Assembly (NCBI GenBank): GCA_959606905.1
Contig: CAUHML010000136.1
Location: forward strand, 1 to 8,707
Length of the DNA stretch: 8,707 nt
Direction: 5' to 3'
DNA from: an uncultured Bacteroides sp.
GTDB lineage: Bacteria; Bacteroidota; Bacteroidia; Bacteroidales; Bacteroidaceae
Under the pieces are notes generated by a model. The model ran no database searches, was not told the origin of the DNA, and saw nothing but the letters and a program-made list of their open reading frames with translations. Each line of letters starts with the position of its first letter. Positions within the stretch are counted from its first letter, which is position 1. The position numbers and the translations under genes were made by a program. This document shows positions 1 to 8,072 of this stretch, one piece after another.

Positions 1-3000
1 ATTGTGCAAGGAATACAGCAAGAACAAAATAAGGTGACAGGTATTGTGAAAGATAATGCGGGTATTCCCATCGTCGGTGCAACGATTATGGAAAAAGGAA
101 GTACAAACGGCACAGTTTCTGATCTTGACGGAAACTTTAGTCTTCAAATGAACAGTCAAGGAACAATACTCATTTCTTACATCGGTTATATTACACAAGA
201 AATTAAAGTCGATAAAAATGATAAGCTTATTATAACATTAGAAGAAGATACAGAAACATTGGACGAAGTAGTGGTGGTAGGCTATGGTGCCATACAAAAA
301 CGTTCGGTATCCACCGCCATCTCAACTGTAAAGGGAGGAAAAATCTCAGAGATGCCGACATCAAATATATCACAAAGCCTTGTGGGTATGTCGTCAGGTA
401 TCACCTTACAACAAATCAGTGGAGAGCCGGGAGCCGCTCCGGCAATCCGGGTCCGAGGAGCAGGCTCCATCAATAGCGGAAATGACCCCTTATTTGTAAT
501 CGACGGTTACCCCACAACAGACGCAGAACTTTTTAATAATATCAACCCTGCAGACATTGCTGACATTCAAATACTAAAAGATGCAGCCTCCTCTGCCATT
601 TATGGTTCCAAAGCAGGAAACGGTGTAATTATTGTCACTACTAAACAAGGACAAACAGGAAAACCTAAAGTTAGTTTTTCCACACAAGTAGGATGGAGTG
701 AAGCCCAAAATTATGTGGACGTACTAGAAGCTGATGATTATATGGACATGATCATTGAAGCACGTACAAACAACGGAAGTATTCAAAATTTTCCCAAGTT
801 GATTCAGATGAGAGAGAGTGGGAATTACGAAAACACGAACTGGCAAGATGCCATATTCCGTAATGCACTGAATTATAGAGGAACAGCAACCATTACAGGA
901 GGTACAGAAGTTTTAAAATACAACTTCTCTGCCAACTATCAAAATGAGGATGGCATCCTGTTAAACTCTTTTTACAAAAGAGTCGGAATCAAAGGAGGAT
1001 TTGAAGCAAATTTATCAAAGAAAATAAAACTAGGAGTCAATTTCAGTACAACCTATAGCAAAAGACGCCTCCAACAACCAACCGGTGGAAATACTGAAGA
1101 CGTAACAGGCGTAATTGCCCAGGCATTGTCTATGCCACCTATACTTCCTGTTTACCAGAATAACGGAGATTATACTCAAATAGCTCAACATTATGCAGAC
1201 TTAGGACTTAATAACCAACTTCGCAATCCTGTTTCGAATTTACTAGAAAATCGAAATGACAAATGGTCTATCCGCACAATGTCCAATGCCTATTTTGAAG
1301 TAAAACCCATTAAAGGACTGACATTACGCACATCGGTAAACTTTACGACTAATGCAGCAAAACAAGATTATTACCAATCTGCCTTTTTACTAGGTAAAAG
1401 TTATACAGGTAACAAATCCACACCGGATTTGACTAGCATAGACGGTTACCGTCTGTCTGGATTTGGTTATAATGCCTATTGGTCCACTACAGCAACTTAT
1501 GATGTTACATTTAATGAAAAACATCATTTGAACACCATGATCGGATATGACTTCGAATACAATAGTGATTTTGAAGTACAACAAGACGATCGGACTGATT
1601 CTGATAATCCCATTGCCTATAACAATACATCTATTACCAACGTAAATGGAGCGAAACTGTGGACAGGTTCTTCCGAATACTCCAACTATGTATTTGACGC
1701 CATGTTTGCCCGTCTAGTGTATGATTATAATTATAAATATGTCCTTTCAGGTTCTGTCCGTCGCGACCGTTCCAGCAAATTCGGACCGGACAAACGCGCA
1801 GGATGGTTTTATTCGGGTTCATTGGCATGGAATATAACCGAAGAAGACTTTATGAAAGATATACACTGGCTCGACATCGCTAAATTACGTGCCAGTTATG
1901 GAATAACAGGTAATGATCAGATAGGAAATGATTATGCATGGATATCTACTATCAGTTCAGACCAAAATGTGGTGTTTGGTACAACAGCCATACCTACTTA
2001 TTATCCTAGCGGTTATTCAAACCGACAATTAGGATGGGAGAAAAACAAACAAATGGACTTAGGGTTTGATATTGGCGTATTCAATGCCTTGAATATAGTA
2101 GTAGATCTCTACAAGAGGACTAGTGACATTGTGATGCCAGCCAATATTCCTAATTTCAATGGTATAGCAGGCAGCGTTTATATGAATGCCGGACAAATTG
2201 AAAATAAAGGTATAGAAATCCAAGTTTCCGCCACTCCGTTTAAAGGAGATTTTTCCTGGGAAACGACTCTTAGTTGGTCCAAAAACAATAATAAAATTCT
2301 TTCACTTGCCAACAATCAAAATCAACTTGCCAATGCAAGTGCAGGAACCAAATGGGGAAATGTAATGAGAAACTATGTAGGACGTCCGATGGGTGACATG
2401 TATATGCTAAAAGTTATAGGCACATTTAATACAGAAAAAGATTTAGCCCAATATGCTAAAAACGGGACTCAGGATATTGGAGATTTAATATTTGAAGATT
2501 ATAATAAAGACGGCACTATTGACGTCAACGATTATCAATTGGTAGGGAACTATCAACCGGATTTTACCTTTGGATGGAATAATACTTTTATTTATAAAGA
2601 TTTCGATTTGGCGGTCACTATTGACGGACAATGCGGAGGTAATGTAATTTATGCAGCCGCACGTGCTTTTTCTTTAAACCGATACGATGACAATGTACTA
2701 GCTGAATCCGGATTAGGACGCTGGAAGTCATCAACCGATCCCGGAAACGGAAGGTCACACAAAGCTGGGACAAATAACCTAGGCAGCAATATTGGCCCCT
2801 CCACAAGATATCTTTATGATGCAGACTTTCTACGTATCCGTAACGTATCCCTTGGATATACATTACCGAAAAAATTCTGTAAAATAATAGGCATAGAAAA
2901 TATGCGCATCAGTGCTAATGTACAAAACCTATGGACTTTTGACAAATATCCAGGTTATTCCGTTGAAGCAAATTATGAAGGGAACTCCGCCACAAACAAC

Positions 3001-3066
3001 GGGGTGGACTTTGGTGGATATCCCATCTCCCGCACATTTACTTTCGGTCTTAATTTTAACTTTTAA
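1..3066 (+). CDS. SusC-like TonB-dependent outer-membrane glycan transporter (5' end cut by window edge)
   Basis: Outer-membrane beta-barrel that imports glycan fragments using TonB energy, working with the SusD lipoprotein encoded 12 bases downstream. Numbering from the GTG codon at 4, residues 10-80 form a carboxypeptidase-regulatory-like beta-sandwich (VTGIVKDNAGIPIVGATI). The SusC-type TonB box DEVVVVGYG follows at 87-95. Next comes the plug domain to about residue 215, with the family signatures IRVRGAGSINSGNDPLFVIDG and LKDAASSAIYGSKAGNG. The rest is the barrel, ending in phenylalanine (GLNFNF) as outer-membrane barrels do. An EF-hand-like loop lies at residues 832-843. At 1020 residues it is nearly full length. 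The frame is open back to base 1, no signal peptide is visible, and the GTG at 4 follows directly on open sequence, so the true start should lie a few tens of codons upstream. No STN domain is seen in the window. The substrate cannot be read from this protein. Confidence 0.96.
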   Translation: MVQGIQQEQNKVTGIVKDNAGIPIVGATIMEKGSTNGTVSDLDGNFSLQMNSQGTILISYIGYITQEIKVDKNDKLIITLEEDTETLDEVVVVGYGAIQKRSVSTAISTVKGGKISEMPTSNISQSLVGMSSGITLQQISGEPGAAPAIRVRGAGSINSGNDPLFVIDGYPTTDAELFNNINPADIADIQILKDAASSAIYGSKAGNGVIIVTTKQGQTGKPKVSFSTQVGWSEAQNYVDVLEADDYMDMIIEARTNNGSIQNFPKLIQMRESGNYENTNWQDAIFRNALNYRGTATITGGTEVLKYNFSANYQNEDGILLNSFYKRVGIKGGFEANLSKKIKLGVNFSTTYSKRRLQQPTGGNTEDVTGVIAQALSMPPILPVYQNNGDYTQIAQHYADLGLNNQLRNPVSNLLENRNDKWSIRTMSNAYFEVKPIKGLTLRTSVNFTTNAAKQDYYQSAFLLGKSYTGNKSTPDLTSIDGYRLSGFGYNAYWSTTATYDVTFNEKHHLNTMIGYDFEYNSDFEVQQDDRTDSDNPIAYNNTSITNVNGAKLWTGSSEYSNYVFDAMFARLVYDYNYKYVLSGSVRRDRSSKFGPDKRAGWFYSGSLAWNITEEDFMKDIHWLDIAKLRASYGITGNDQIGNDYAWISTISSDQNVVFGTTAIPTYYPSGYSNRQLGWEKNKQMDLGFDIGVFNALNIVVDLYKRTSDIVMPANIPNFNGIAGSVYMNAGQIENKGIEIQVSATPFKGDFSWETTLSWSKNNNKILSLANNQNQLANASAGTKWGNVMRNYVGRPMGDMYMLKVIGTFNTEKDLAQYAKNGTQDIGDLIFEDYNKDGTIDVNDYQLVGNYQPDFTFGWNNTFIYKDFDLAVTIDGQCGGNVIYAAARAFSLNRYDDNVLAESGLGRWKSSTDPGNGRSHKAGTNNLGSNIGPSTRYLYDADFLRIRNVSLGYTLPKKFCKIIGIENMRISANVQNLWTFDKYPGYSVEANYEGNSATNNGVDFGGYPISRTFTFGLNFNF

Positions 3067-3078
3067 CAACGATACAAT

Positions 3079-4704
3079 ATGAAAACTTTCAATAAATTAA
3101 TTTCATTTGCGATCATTTCCATGACAAGCCTTACCTATACCGCTTGTAGCGACGGATTTTTTGACCGTTACCCTACCGATTCCATGCAAATGGAAACCTA
3201 TCTGAAAAATGATGCAGAACTGCAAAACATACTTCTCAATGGTTATTATCACCTACAGGACATCACACTAAATGTGAATTATGTTAATAGTTTGGCTACA
3301 GATGAAGGATACGACTATAAAAAAAATAACTCCCTTGATCACATCAGTCTGAACGAAAGTACATGGGATGCGACTTTAGGAATCACTAGTGAAATATGGG
3401 AACATTGTTTCAATATGATAAACCGCTGCAACAATGTTCTTCAAAAACTAGATAATGCCTCGGAAACGAACAGAACACAATATGAAGGTGAGGCTAAGTT
3501 TCTCAGGGCGTATGCCTATTTCACGCTTGTAAGACTTTTTGGAGCAGTACCTATCACTACAGATCCAATAGATGATTACTCAACCCTTTATGATTATGGA
3601 CGGAGCAGTGTGAACGAAGTCTACAGCTTGATAAAAGACGACTTGAAAACAGCTATAGCCAATCTGCCAAACTACTATTCCGCCAATAACATGCAAGGAC
3701 GAGCGACAAAAATAGCAGCTTATACCATGCAAGCAGACGTTTTTATGACATTGCAGGATTTTAATTCAGCTAAAAATTCTTTAGAAAACATTCTGGATTA
3801 TGCCAATCAAAATAAGGAAAAATTAGATTTAGAAAATGATGTCTTACAGATTTATGCTTCAGACAACCCAATGGGAAAAGAAATCATTTTTGCTGCTCAA
3901 TACAACAACGGTGCAACAGTAGTGGCTAACCCACTTATGGGACGTTGCATACCAGCAGCTCGACCATCTACTCAGCCCGCTTACATTTATCCAGACGGAA
4001 CCAGTTCTACCATCACTGTTTCACAAGGCACCAGTTGTCTGTTAATGACATGGGAACTTTACAATACATTCAAAGCCAACAGTAATGACCAACGCTTTCA
4101 AAAATTAATATACAATGGAATTTATACAGATGACATATCAGTAGCCAGCAACGAGGTAGACATCACAGAAGAAGGATACACTTACCTTCCTGTCACATTA
4201 AAATATTTCGACTTTGGTAATGAGGGTATGACAACTTGTGCTTGTGGTAACGACAATATCATTTATCGATATGCAGATGTATTGTTAATGTATGCCGAAT
4301 GTTTAAACGAAACCGGCAATACCCCATCTGCCGCCAACTATCTAAATATGGTAAGGACTCGTGCCGGACTATCAAATACAACTGCTACAACACAAAAGGA
4401 AATGAGTATAGCCATCGAAAATGAAAGAATGTTGGAACTATGTTTTGAAGGACATAGATGGTATGACTTAATCCGTCGGGGAAGAATTACAGAAGTAATG
4501 GAAAAACATTTTAGCCACCGTACACAAGGACTCAACCCTACATTTCAGTCCAGTAATAATGGAATGAATGTAAGTAGTCCATCCGACATCACCGGCACAC
4601 CTACAACATGGAAGTGGACGGGAACATCCGCTGCTGTTCTGTTTGGAATCCCTTACGACCAAATTCAGCTTTCAAACAATTGGGAGCAAAATGAGTTATA
4701 TTAA
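3079..4704 (+). CDS. SusD/RagB-family surface glycan-binding lipoprotein
   Basis: Surface lipoprotein that forms a lid over the SusC barrel and binds the incoming glycan. Residues 1-22 are a lipoprotein signal peptide with Cys23 as the lipidated residue (context LTYTAC). The following S-D-G-F-F-D carries acidic residues compatible with a Bacteroidota lipoprotein export signal to the cell surface. The N-terminal SusD-like part contains the family hallmark EAKFLRAYAYFTLVRLFGAVP from residue 138. The C-terminal RagB/SusD part shows the TPR-like stretch YRYADVLLMYAECLNETG from 396, then FEGHRWYDLIRRG from 456. It closes with the usual short tail (FGIPYDQIQLSNNW, ending NELY). At 541 residues it is of normal length and intact. 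It lies 12 bases after the susC stop and 17 bases before the sulfatase, so the three are very probably cotranscribed. Ligand specificity in SusD proteins is not predictable from sequence. Confidence 0.96.
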   Translation: MKTFNKLISFAIISMTSLTYTACSDGFFDRYPTDSMQMETYLKNDAELQNILLNGYYHLQDITLNVNYVNSLATDEGYDYKKNNSLDHISLNESTWDATLGITSEIWEHCFNMINRCNNVLQKLDNASETNRTQYEGEAKFLRAYAYFTLVRLFGAVPITTDPIDDYSTLYDYGRSSVNEVYSLIKDDLKTAIANLPNYYSANNMQGRATKIAAYTMQADVFMTLQDFNSAKNSLENILDYANQNKEKLDLENDVLQIYASDNPMGKEIIFAAQYNNGATVVANPLMGRCIPAARPSTQPAYIYPDGTSSTITVSQGTSCLLMTWELYNTFKANSNDQRFQKLIYNGIYTDDISVASNEVDITEEGYTYLPVTLKYFDFGNEGMTTCACGNDNIIYRYADVLLMYAECLNETGNTPSAANYLNMVRTRAGLSNTTATTQKEMSIAIENERMLELCFEGHRWYDLIRRGRITEVMEKHFSHRTQGLNPTFQSSNNGMNVSSPSDITGTPTTWKWTGTSAAVLFGIPYDQIQLSNNWEQNELY

Positions 4705-4721
4705 TCCTTTATCCATAAAAT

Positions 4722-6137
4722 ATGAAAAATAATATCTTAACCGGCAGTTTATATACTGCCGGTATCCTTCTACCCCAAATTACCTTTGCAGAGATTCAAA
4801 ATGACAAAGTAAGTCCAGACAGACCGAATATTATCTTTATTTTAGCAGACGATATGGGGTATGGAGATTTATCCTGTTACGGCAATCAATATGTAAAAAC
4901 ACCTAATATTGACCAACTAGCCGAAACCGGTACCCGGTTCAATCAATGTTATGCAGGAAGCGGTATTAGTTCACCATCCAGATGTGCATTGCTGACTGGT
5001 AAAAATACAGGAAATACCCGTATACGGGATAACATGTGTACAGCCGGAGGTATTGCCGGAATCAAAATAAATCCCAATGGTGATTCCACCATTGTCAGGA
5101 GAGCTAATCTATTACCACAAGATACAACCATTGCCACCGTATTAAGCGCAGCGGGTTACCGAACTTGCTTAGTAAACAAATGGCATTTAGATGGCTACGA
5201 TAAAGGAGCCTCTCCTAATCATCGCGGATTTGACGAATTTTATGGATGGACTATCTCTACGGTACACAGTAACTCTCCTTATTATTATCCCTATTATCGT
5301 TTCCACGGTGACTCACTCATCCACATCCCAGAAAATGCAAATGGAAAACATGGTATTCATAACAACGACTTGAGCACAAACGATGCCATCGCTTTTATAA
5401 AAAGGAATAAAGACAATCCTTTTTTTCTTTATTTAGCTTTTGACGCCCCTCATGAACCCTATAATATAGATCAAACAGCATGGTATGAAGGACAAGAAAC
5501 ATGGGAGCCTAATACCAAACGCTATGCTTCATTGATTACTCACATGGATGCTGCTATCGGACGTTTATTAAACGAACTAGAACAACTTAATTTACGAAAG
5601 AATACATTAATTATTTTTGCCTCAGACAATGGGGCCGCTATCCAAGCTCCTATTAAAATATTAAATTGCAATGCTGGATTCAAAGGTCGAAAAGGAATGC
5701 TTTACGAAGGTGGGATCCGAGTACCTTTCATTGTCAATCAACCAGGAATGGTACCTATACAAACACTAGACAATCTTATCTACTTTCCAGATATGATGCC
5801 CACATTAGCAGCATTGGCTAAAGGAACGAAGCATTTGCCAAAACAAATTAACGGTATAAACATCTTACCGCTTTTCTATGGAAAGCAAGTTGATACAGAC
5901 AACCGCTTATTATATTGGGAATTTCCAGGGAAACAACGTGCAGCCAGAAAAGGAGATTGGAAGTGTGTAACCATCCATCCTAATCAACCTCTAGAATTGT
6001 ATAACTTGAAAGAAGATCCAGAAGAGACGAATAATCTCGCCCAAAAATACCCTAGACGAGTAAAGGAGTTCGATGAAGAAATGCAAAGAATGCATATTCC
6101 TACCCCCAATTGGCCTCAACCAGGAGAACAATTCTGA
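4722..6137 (+). CDS. Exported S1-family sulfatase (Ser-type formylglycine precursor)
   Basis: Hydrolyses sulfate esters, here probably on a polysaccharide taken up by the adjacent SusCD pair. Residues 1-23 look like a type I signal peptide (cleavage after TFA), so the enzyme is likely periplasmic. The sulfatase signature [C/S]-x-P-S-R-x-x-x-L-T-G is seen as SSPSRCALLTG at 83-93. The nucleophile position is Ser83 (AGT, 4968-4970), which needs conversion to formylglycine by an anaerobic sulfatase-maturating radical-SAM enzyme; none is encoded in this window. Every expected active-site position of the S1 fold can be matched: metal ligands D43, D44, D302 and N303 (PNIIFILADDMGYGD, FASDNGA), and sulfate-pocket residues R87, K153, H155, H244 and K321. 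The block FKGRKGMLYEGGIRVPF (320-336) is typical of S1 polysaccharide sulfatases. At 471 residues it is intact and of usual length. Substrate, regiospecificity and S1 subfamily cannot be assigned by eye. Confidence 0.95.
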   Translation: MKNNILTGSLYTAGILLPQITFAEIQNDKVSPDRPNIIFILADDMGYGDLSCYGNQYVKTPNIDQLAETGTRFNQCYAGSGISSPSRCALLTGKNTGNTRIRDNMCTAGGIAGIKINPNGDSTIVRRANLLPQDTTIATVLSAAGYRTCLVNKWHLDGYDKGASPNHRGFDEFYGWTISTVHSNSPYYYPYYRFHGDSLIHIPENANGKHGIHNNDLSTNDAIAFIKRNKDNPFFLYLAFDAPHEPYNIDQTAWYEGQETWEPNTKRYASLITHMDAAIGRLLNELEQLNLRKNTLIIFASDNGAAIQAPIKILNCNAGFKGRKGMLYEGGIRVPFIVNQPGMVPIQTLDNLIYFPDMMPTLAALAKGTKHLPKQINGINILPLFYGKQVDTDNRLLYWEFPGKQRAARKGDWKCVTIHPNQPLELYNLKEDPEETNNLAQKYPRRVKEFDEEMQRMHIPTPNWPQPGEQF

Positions 6138-6141
6138 AGTC

Positions 6142-6184
6142 TATATGTAGAACGAGGGCTAATGCAGTCCTCGTTCTACATATA
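6142..6184 (+). terminator. Strong hairpin, probable terminator of the susCD-sulfatase operon
   Basis: Starting four bases after the sulfatase stop codon, TATATGTAGAACGAGG (6142-6157) is followed by its exact reverse complement (6169-6184), a perfect 16-bp stem. The intervening bases can add one G-U and two Watson-Crick pairs, leaving a loop of about 5 nt (AATGC). No uninterrupted T run follows, only an AT-rich stretch, so it is not a textbook intrinsic terminator. It could instead stabilise the 3' end of the mRNA. Placement supports a transcript boundary between the sulfatase and the GH43 genes. Confidence 0.7.
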
Positions 6185-6536
6185 ACTACAAATAATTTTA
6201 TTAGCAAAAGTATATACAAACATTTTTATACATCCATTTTTAAATAGAATTCTGTTGAACACTAAAAAAACTATTTTCACTGATAACAATGAGATTCTTA
6301 TTAGCCAATATAAATGTTGACATAAGAGAAGCACAATACTTCCCCCCCCTCAAGATTAAAATCAAGTGAAAACCTTTAAGATAAAGCCTACTATGAGAAC
6401 TTGACACCCATACTTTCAACAAAGAACAATAACACTTCACGCGTTTTTTTGTACGATAATACAGGATTTGAGACTAAAATCCATGTTAGAAATTATTTAT
6501 AATTCAGATATTTGCACAACAAAAAGATAAAAGAAC
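6185..6536. other. Gene-free intergenic region between operon end and GH43 gene
   Basis: About 350 bases in which I see no convincing gene. The sequence is AT-rich, with stops in all + frames and no start leading into a recognisable protein. An open stretch on the - strand (6240-6440) encodes a 66-residue product with no recognisable domain and is probably chance. Notable simple tracts are eight C residues at 6342-6349 and seven T residues at 6444-6450. The region probably carries the promoter of the downstream GH43 gene. I could not find a clear match to the Bacteroides promoter (TTTG, about 19-21 nt, TAnnTTTG). GATATTTG at 6507-6514 is the nearest -7-like element, without a matching -33 element. 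Confidence 0.6.
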
Positions 6537-7859
6537 ATGATGAAATATTTACCATTCTTGTTGTTCCTCTTATTGAAAGCAGGAACAGCTACAGCTCAAA
6601 ACAATTTAGTAGTCAACGGTATTCCATGGTTTGATGACAAGGGAAATATTGTCAATGCACATGGCGCTTGTATTGTGGAAGAAAACGGAAGATATTATCT
6701 TTTCGGAGAATGGAAATCGGACAAAAGTAACACTTTCCCCGGCTTCTCATGTTATTCTTCGGATGACCTTGTAAACTGGAAATTCGAGAACATTGTCCTT
6801 AGAGTCCAACCCGAAGGCATCCTCGGTCCCAACCGCGTAGGTGAGCGTGTAAAAGTGATGAAATGCCCTAAGACGGGCGAGTATATCATGCTGATGCATG
6901 CCGATGATATGGGATACAAGGACCCTTATATCGGTTTAGCCACCTGCAAAACGATTGCAGGTGACTATCAGTTGCAGGGACCGTTGCTCTATAAGGGACA
7001 ACCGGTAAAACGCTGGGATATGGGAACTTTTCAGGACACCGATGGAAAAGGATATTTACTGATTCATCATGGTCCTGTTTATCGGTTAAGCGATGATTAC
7101 CGTTCGATAGAGGCTGAAGTGGCCCACATTAAAGGCATGGGCGAATCACCGGCCATGTTCAAAAAGAACGGTGTCTATTTCATGCTTACCTCAAACCTGA
7201 CCAGTTGGGAGAAAAATGACAACTTCTATTTCACGGCTCCCCAGATAGAAGGTCCTTGGACGAAACAAGGGCTGTTCTGCCCGGAAGGCAAGCTGACCTA
7301 CAATTCTCAAAGTACATTTGTATTCCCACTGAAATGCGGTAATGATACCATACCTATGTTTATGGGGGATCGTTGGTCTTATCCGCATCAGGCCTCGGCC
7401 GCCACATATGTATGGATGCCTTTACAAGTGGATGGAACAAAAATATCCATCCCTGAATATTGGCAGGCATGGGACATAAGGAAGCTAAAACCGGCGGACG
7501 CTCTGAACAAAGGGAAAAAATTGTACGGGGCGTGGAAATCCAATCAAAAAGGAGACGTGTTGGAGATAGCGTTCAAAGGAACTCATGCTGCTATTGTTGG
7601 AGAAACAAACCCTCATGGCGGATATGCCAAAGTAAGTGTATTAAATGCCGAGAAAGATACTGTATATTCTTCATTGGTAGATTTCTACAGCAAGTATCCG
7701 GAAAAAGCAATTCGAATTATAACACCGAAAATGCCGAAGGCAAATTATACCTTACAGGTTGAGATAACAGGGGTACGACCGGTATGGACAGACAAAACAA
7801 AAACAATCTATGGAAGTGATGGCACTTTCGTAACGATAGACAATGTCTATCACTTTTGA
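6537..7859 (+). CDS. Secreted GH43-like glycosidase, exo-beta-1,3-galactanase type, with C-terminal beta-sandwich
   Basis: Residues 1-20 form a type I signal peptide (cleavage TATA|QNN), with no lipobox, so a periplasmic or secreted enzyme is predicted. Residues 25-318 form a five-bladed beta-propeller of the GH43 type (SSDDLVNWKF at 74-83). The usual N-terminal catalytic Asp is replaced by NAHGACIVEENGRYYLFGEW (40-59), the pattern of subfamilies such as GH43_24 and GH43_34. Candidate active-site residues are Glu58, Asp161 (WDMGTFQD), Glu203 as general acid (GMGESPAMF) and Gln258 (YNSQST). In characterised GH43_24 exo-beta-1,3-galactanases a Gln is proposed as the base. Residues about 325-440 resemble a galactose-binding-like beta-sandwich (NPHGGYAKVSV, VDFYS, VTIDNVYHF), possibly glycan-binding. 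At 440 residues it is intact. Start: ATG at 6537, with a second ATG in frame at 6540. Galactanase activity is inferred; other exo-activities in these subfamilies remain possible. Confidence 0.85.
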   Translation: MMKYLPFLLFLLLKAGTATAQNNLVVNGIPWFDDKGNIVNAHGACIVEENGRYYLFGEWKSDKSNTFPGFSCYSSDDLVNWKFENIVLRVQPEGILGPNRVGERVKVMKCPKTGEYIMLMHADDMGYKDPYIGLATCKTIAGDYQLQGPLLYKGQPVKRWDMGTFQDTDGKGYLLIHHGPVYRLSDDYRSIEAEVAHIKGMGESPAMFKKNGVYFMLTSNLTSWEKNDNFYFTAPQIEGPWTKQGLFCPEGKLTYNSQSTFVFPLKCGNDTIPMFMGDRWSYPHQASAATYVWMPLQVDGTKISIPEYWQAWDIRKLKPADALNKGKKLYGAWKSNQKGDVLEIAFKGTHAAIVGETNPHGGYAKVSVLNAEKDTVYSSLVDFYSKYPEKAIRIITPKMPKANYTLQVEITGVRPVWTDKTKTIYGSDGTFVTIDNVYHF

Positions 7860-7861
7860 GC

Positions 7862-7900
7862 TATTCCATATCTTATGCAAAAGGGCTGAGATATAGAATG
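7862..7900 (+). terminator. Imperfect hairpin after the first GH43 gene (possible terminator or processing site)
   Basis: Three bases after the GH43 stop codon, ATTCCATATCT (7863-7873) can pair with AGATATAGAAT (7889-7899) with a single mismatch. G-U pairs at both ends and one more A-T pair lengthen the stem to 14 positions around an 11-nt loop. No T run follows, so it may act as a partial terminator or an mRNA-end stabiliser between the two GH43 genes rather than a full stop. It is weaker than the hairpin at 6142-6184. Confidence 0.35.
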
Positions 7901-7973
7901 AACCATGCAAAAGACAGAAGAAATGTAACACTGGAAAATTTGAAGTATAATAATTGCTAATATATTAATAACG

Positions 7974-8072
7974 ATGAGAAATATTATAATAATGCGCAAT
8001 TTCATATTTCTAAACAGAAAAATAAGAAGATTACTTTTACTGTTAGTTACTTTTTTTTGTGTGTTAGAATGA
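7974..8072 (+). CDS. Short ORF encoding a signal-peptide-like segment, out of frame with the following GH43
   Basis: ATG at 7974 (alternative in-frame ATG at 7992) opens a 32-codon ORF ending in TGA at 8070-8072. The product has a basic segment (LNRKIRR) followed by a hydrophobic core (LLLLLVTFFCV), the layout of an export signal. The GH43 domain immediately downstream lacks any signal peptide in its own frame. The two frames differ by one base, and a T8 run (8051-8058) lies at the end of the hydrophobic core. One additional T would join them as VTFFLCVRMMGETIIPD. I therefore read this as the displaced N-terminus of the GH43 protein rather than an independent gene. A sequencing error, true mutation, ribosomal or transcriptional slippage, or phase variation could each explain it. 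Confidence 0.55.
   Translation: MRNIIIMRNFIFLNRKIRRLLLLLVTFFCVLE
8051..8058 (+). repeat. T8 homopolymer tract at the frame break
   Basis: Eight consecutive T residues (ACTTTTTTTTGTG) fall exactly where the signal-peptide frame and the GH43 frame would have to be joined. Homopolymers of this length are prone to slipped-strand length change, RNA polymerase slippage and sequencing indels. Confidence 0.8.

Noticed and set aside
4..6. GTG at position 4 as the true start of the SusC-like gene
   Set aside because: The frame is open to base 1 and the protein would lack the signal peptide every SusC needs; the window edge cuts the gene.
6240..6440. Possible 66-residue gene on the - strand in the intergenic region
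   Set aside because: No recognisable domain, no conserved-looking composition, and it runs through the C8 tract; most likely chance.
6507..6514. GATATTTG as a Bacteroides -7 promoter element for the GH43 gene
   Set aside because: It misses the leading TA of TAnnTTTG and no TTTG lies at the proper distance upstream; too weak to annotate.
7875..7913. Direct repeat ATGCAAAAG at 7875-7883 and 7905-7913
   Set aside because: Only 9 bases, two copies, partly within the loop of a hairpin; not distinguishable from chance.
8070..8072. Calling the last GH43 a plain pseudogene
   Set aside because: The catalytic domain is intact to the window edge with all key residues and an available start, so loss of function is not shown; only the export signal is out of frame.
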